Made by a program: the position numbers and the translations under genes. This document shows, piece after piece, positions 18,960 through 22,794 of a DNA stretch of 22,794 nt. Where the stretch lies: positions 1 through 22,794 of the forward strand of contig NW_014579980.1 of the NCBI RefSeq assembly GCF_000485595.1, in the 5' to 3' direction. Position 1 is the first letter of the stretch, and each line of letters starts with the position of its first letter. The notes under the pieces were generated by a model. The model made no database searches. It was not told the DNA's origin and worked only from the letters and a program-made list of their open reading frames with translations. The stretch is from Priapulus caudatus. Taxonomy: Eukaryota > Priapulida > Priapulimorpha > Priapulimorphida > Priapulidae.

Positions 18960-20255
18960 AGCGGGAAGGTAGCCGCGTGCAGCGAGACGGCCGGACGTGA
19001 GTGAAGACGTGGGGGGGGGTCGTGTAATAACCTCTGCTGCTGGATTGCACAGCGAGGCGGTTGACGGAGGTGATAATAATAAATAATGGCATAAAAATAA
19101 ATAAACGGGTTAATAGACAAATAAAAAAGAATGTATGAATAAATTAGATGACCGGACGTGTATGAAGACGGAGGGGGGGGTCCGTGTAATACCTCTCGCT
19201 GCGGATATGCAGTAACAGCGAGGCGGTTGACGGCGGTGTTAAGAAATAAATAATGAATATAAAAATAAATAAACGAGTTGATAAACAAATAAAAAAAAGA
19301 ATGAATGAATGAATTAGATGGCCGGACGTGTGTGAAGACGGGGGGTCGTGTATTAATCTCTGCTGCTGGATTGCACAGCGAGGCGGTTGACGACGGTGTT
19401 AATGAATAAATAATGGAATGAAAAATAAATAAACGGGTTGATAAACAAATAAAAAAAGAATAAATGAATGAATTAGATGGCCGGACGTGTGTGAAGACGG
19501 GGGGTCGTGTATTAATCTTCTGTCTGCTGGATTGGCAGACAGCGAGGCGGTTGACGACGGTGTTAATGAATAAATAATGGAATGAAAAATAAATAAACGG
19601 TTGATAAAAAAAGAAAAAAAGAATGAATGAAATAAATTAGATGACCGGACGTGTATGAAGACGGAGGGGGGGGGGTCGTGTAATAACCTCTGCTGCTGGA
19701 TTGCACAGCGAGGCGGTTGACGGCGGTGTTAAGAAATAAATAATGAAATGAAAAATAAATAAACGGGTTGATAAACAAATAAAAAAAGAATGAATGAATG
19801 AATTAGATGGCCGGACGTGTGTGAAGACGGGGGTCGTGTATTATCTCAGCTGCTGATTGCAACAGCGAGGCCGTTGACGACCGTGTTAAGAATAAATAAT
19901 GGATGACAAAAAGATATAGAACGGGTTTGATAAACAAATAAAAAAAAGAATGAATGAATGAATAAGATGGCCGGACGTTGTGAGAGGTAGGAAGGGGGGG
20001 GGGTCGTGTTATTACCTTCTGCTGCTGGATTGCAACACGGCGGAGGCGGTTGATTAGAGAAGTTTCAAAGGAATAAAACAATGGAATTAAAGATAAGAAA
20101 ACAGGTTGAATTAACAATTTAAAAGAAGTAATACAATGAATAACATAGATGGCCAGGACGTTGTGTGAAGACGAGGGGGGGGGTCGTGTAAAACCTCTAC
20201 CTGCTGGAATTGCACAGCAAGTGTTGACGATGAGTGTTACATTGAATATAATAAT
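18960..20255. repeat. Tandem array of ~165-bp bipartite repeat (about 8 copies)
   Basis: The landmark 'ccggacgtg' (or its variant) recurs at 18991, 19152, 19322, 19481, 19645, 19811, 19971 and 20153, with spacings of 159-182 bp. Each unit has a GC-rich half (gaagacggggggtcgtgt, then gctgctggattgcacagcga and ggcggttgacg) and an AT-rich half built from AAATAAATAAA, GTTGATAAACAAATAAA and GAATGAATGAAT. Length of the G-run varies between units. The last two units are the most diverged. Minus-strand frames repeat the same peptide (NRLAVQSSSRGYYTTPP) once per unit and are products of the satellite, not genes. Confidence 0.9.
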
Positions 20256-20780
20256 TAATAAAATAAACAAAATGTAAATAACGCAGAATTCAAAAATGAA
20301 ATAAAAGTATGAATAAATAAAAATAACAAAGAAAAATATGAAGGATAAGAATATAAGTATGTAACTATTATAGAAAAATAAGTGCCACAGTGAAAAATGT
20401 TAATTGAAATAGGAAAGTAAATAAAAAATAATATTTAGTATAATAACAATATAATATATGTGTTAGATAGATAACCCGCCCGGAAAATTGGTAATATATA
20501 AATCGCATGCGAACTTATGTGCACGTCGGTAATGTGTCGCTCTAATATCATCAGCATGCATTAATATGTTCAGTGTTTACGAATTGATATGTGTTTATGG
20601 ATGTACGACGAGACAATTACGAGAATCTATGCGCACAGAGGATCCACCCAACGCATCCGTAACCACAGTCACTAACGACGACGCACACGCGACTTTACAA
20701 GGCAGACAATATGAGGATGTATAAAAGTTATACTTTGTGACAGACTACAAATCTACCTGGATAGATCTCACGGTCGAACA
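20256..20780. other. AT-rich intergenic DNA
   Basis: Nothing recognisable. The first ~150 bp remain AAATAAA-rich, like the satellite's AT half. Confidence 0.5.
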
Positions 20781-21287
20781 ACGGCACATACACTTACATA
20801 AACACACACAGACGTGGATATTTTCATATTCACACATACTACACAGTAACATTATGAACACTCATCATACAACAGATATATACACACACAATACACATCA
20901 AACATACATAACGCACACAAACACTACACGCATACAGCACAATACACACTAACACACTACATCACATACACACATACACGTAAATCACCATACCCAAAAT
21001 ATACGTATATACATAAGCACATACACACATACACGCATACACATACATATACGTATATACATAAGCACATACACACATAGACACATACACACATACACAC
21101 ATACACACATACACACACACATGCATACACACATACACACATACGTGCACACATGCACACATACACATACAACATACATACACACATGCATACATGCACA
21201 CATACACACATACACATATATACATACACACATACACACATATATACATGCACACATACACACATACACACATACACACATACATAC

Positions 21288-21324
21288 ATCAAGAGTATAT
21301 AATCTCTTATTATGTACTCTTGAT
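21288..21324. other. 37-bp hairpin interrupting the CA/CATA array
   Basis: Sequence atcaagagta-t-ataat, loop ctctt, attat-g-tactcttgat. The 16-position arms pair perfectly except for one T/G (U-G wobble in RNA). A related 33-nt segment is at 14070-14102 (28 of 33 positions identical by eye). Confidence 0.7.
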
Positions 21325-21508
21325 ACATAGGCCCTACATACACACATACACATACACACATATACACATACACACATACACACATACACACATACATACA
21401 TACACACACATACACAACTACACACATACAACACAACCTACATACACACCATACATAACATTACATACCATAGCCATACGATACTAGTACATACATTAAC
21501 TACATACG

Positions 21509-21553
21509 GTACGTACGTACGTACGTACGTACGTTACGTACGTACGTACGTAC
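21509..21553. repeat. (ACGT)n self-complementary tract
   Basis: About eleven TACG/ACGT units with one phase break (cgttacg). Both strands read the same, so it can extrude cruciforms, and it is alternating purine/pyrimidine. Confidence 0.9.
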
Positions 21554-22460
21554 ATATAATACATACATACATATCATCATAATCAGTACATACATACATA
21601 CAATACATACATACATCATCATCATACATACATACATACTACATACAACATACATACATACAGAACAATACATACATAGCATACATTCACATACATACAT
21701 ACATACATACAGCATCAATACACACATGACACACATTACACACATACACACGTATAATACCAACACATACATACACACATACACACATACACACATACAT
21801 CACATATACACACAATACACATCACATCACGACAATCTAAGTGATAGATGAGAGCCGAGAGTTTCTTAGTATGTGTCAGTCATCAGTAGTGCAGCGCATA
21901 GGGGGCAGTCTGAGCAATACACGCATACATATCACACATACACACATACACAACATACACACATACCACCGCACACATACACCACGTACACATGCACACA
22001 TACACACATGCATAATGCAACATACATACATGCGATGACATGCACACTACAACACATGCATATATGCACACATGCAGCACATGTATACCACATACACACA
22101 TACATGGACACATACACACATACACAAATACACACATACACACATACATACACACATACATGGACACATACACACATACACAAATACACACAATACACCA
22201 CACACATACACAACACATACACCACATTACACACATACACACATACATACAACATACACACACACATACATACATGCGCACATACACACATATATACGCA
22301 CACGCACACACACATATGTACGCATACATATGCACATATACACTCACGCACACGCAGACACAATCATGCGCACACGCACGCCGCGCCACCAATACACGGC
22401 ACTATGCACGCACGATCGGCCATGCACGTATGACATGCACGTACTACAGCGCAGTACCAA

Positions 22461-22794
22461 TTATTTAATAGACAGGTTATTACTAAACCACCAAACACTC
22501 AATGTTTTGTGGCTTTAAGAACTTGGACACTATTTGTAACAACTGCGCTATACCACAATATCATGGTAAGGCTTGTACTTTTTTTATATTGAGGCGATTC
22601 AATCATAATATTGCTATCATGTGGAATTTTATGTTCGTTATTTCTTTTGAGCATGCTTTGCTGTTCTAGTCACTCTTATGTTACCATTCCATGGCCATTT
22701 TTCACATTTCTTGAATTCAGCCACCTAACCAAGCCCCATCTAAAAATAAGGACAGTTGCATGCGTAGATCGTTACAGCACGGTAACCTAGCTTA
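22461..22794. other. Unassigned AT-rich DNA
   Basis: Nothing recognisable up to the window end. Confidence 0.5.

Larger units (their letters stand above)
20785..22460. repeat. Long degenerate ACACAT/ATAC/ACAT array
   Basis: About 1.7 kb of + strand CACATA, CATACATA and CATGCA words with very few interruptions. Local higher-order duplications are visible: a 31-bp phrase with period 48 bp (21001 and 21049), and a phrase around 'catggacacatacacacata' with period 56 bp (about 22104 and 22160). All frames (His/Thr/Tyr on +, Cys/Val/Met on -) are compositional artefacts. A non-repetitive island at about 21836-21915 interrupts it. Confidence 0.9.

Noticed and set aside
18769-20270. Minus-strand frames with repeated NRLAV...TTPPPPSSYTSGH peptides, suggestive of a repeat protein
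   Set aside because: The peptide period equals the 165-bp satellite, frames break at each G-run length change, and there is no continuous reading frame.
20785-22460. CRISPR-like direct repeats
   Set aside because: Spacings and sequences are those of a degenerate microsatellite with no unique spacers, in a eukaryotic context.
20957-22518. Multiple 100-186-codon frames in the CATA array
   Set aside because: All are repeats of HTYTHTH or CVCVYVC-type peptides in every open phase, as expected of the tandem DNA.

Overview
This window is eukaryotic, almost certainly animal, and most likely from a marine or other invertebrate draft assembly. The reasons are long degenerate CA/GT arrays, TATA and AAAT microsatellites, many foldback (MITE-like) repeats, a 962-bp run of N, and two decayed copies of an animal-type kynurenine aminotransferase. 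I cannot name the species. I see no bacterial-style genes, no operons, no CRISPR array, and no tRNA or rRNA gene. No intact protein-coding gene can be supported.

Layout. 1-3.4 kb: the end of a dispersed repeat (55-148), a degenerate CA array, an unassigned segment, then a 1.4-kb repeat copy A (1921-3342). 3.4-7.6 kb: unique or AT-rich DNA, a GC-rich hAT-like fragment, aminotransferase relic 1 (4709-5601) and a 203-bp terminal-inverted-repeat element (5754-5956). 7.57-8.86 kb: repeat copy B, the same family as A but inverted. A and B therefore form the arms of a ~7-kb imperfect palindrome that encloses relic 1. 8.86-10.2 kb: another hAT-like GC-rich fragment and an ACGTG-rich tract. 10205-11166: assembly gap. 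11167-12135: aminotransferase relic 2, which ends abruptly in an A-rich stretch. 12.2-18.9 kb: microsatellites and low-complexity DNA, a foldback with a TA-rich centre (14423-14870), a possible promoter-like stretch (14960-15355) and a G-quadruplex motif. 18.96-20.26 kb: eight tandem copies of a ~165-bp bipartite repeat. 20.8-22.46 kb: a long ACACAT/ATAC array containing a hairpin and a self-complementary ACGT tract. The last ~330 bp show nothing recognisable.

The aminotransferase relics are the only protein-derived sequence. Both lie on the + strand. Relic 1 has the C-terminal half and relic 2 the N-terminal and central parts. Both read without introns and each is broken independently: an in-frame TAG in relic 1, and an 8-bp deletion plus truncation in relic 2. 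They look like pseudogenes, possibly retrocopies, of an active KYAT gene elsewhere. Nothing here works as a pathway. The interest lies in the repeat architecture: nested foldback elements with target-site duplications, a filled versus empty insertion site between the two repeat copies, and a conversion-like identical block between the two relics. All alignments and counts were done by eye.
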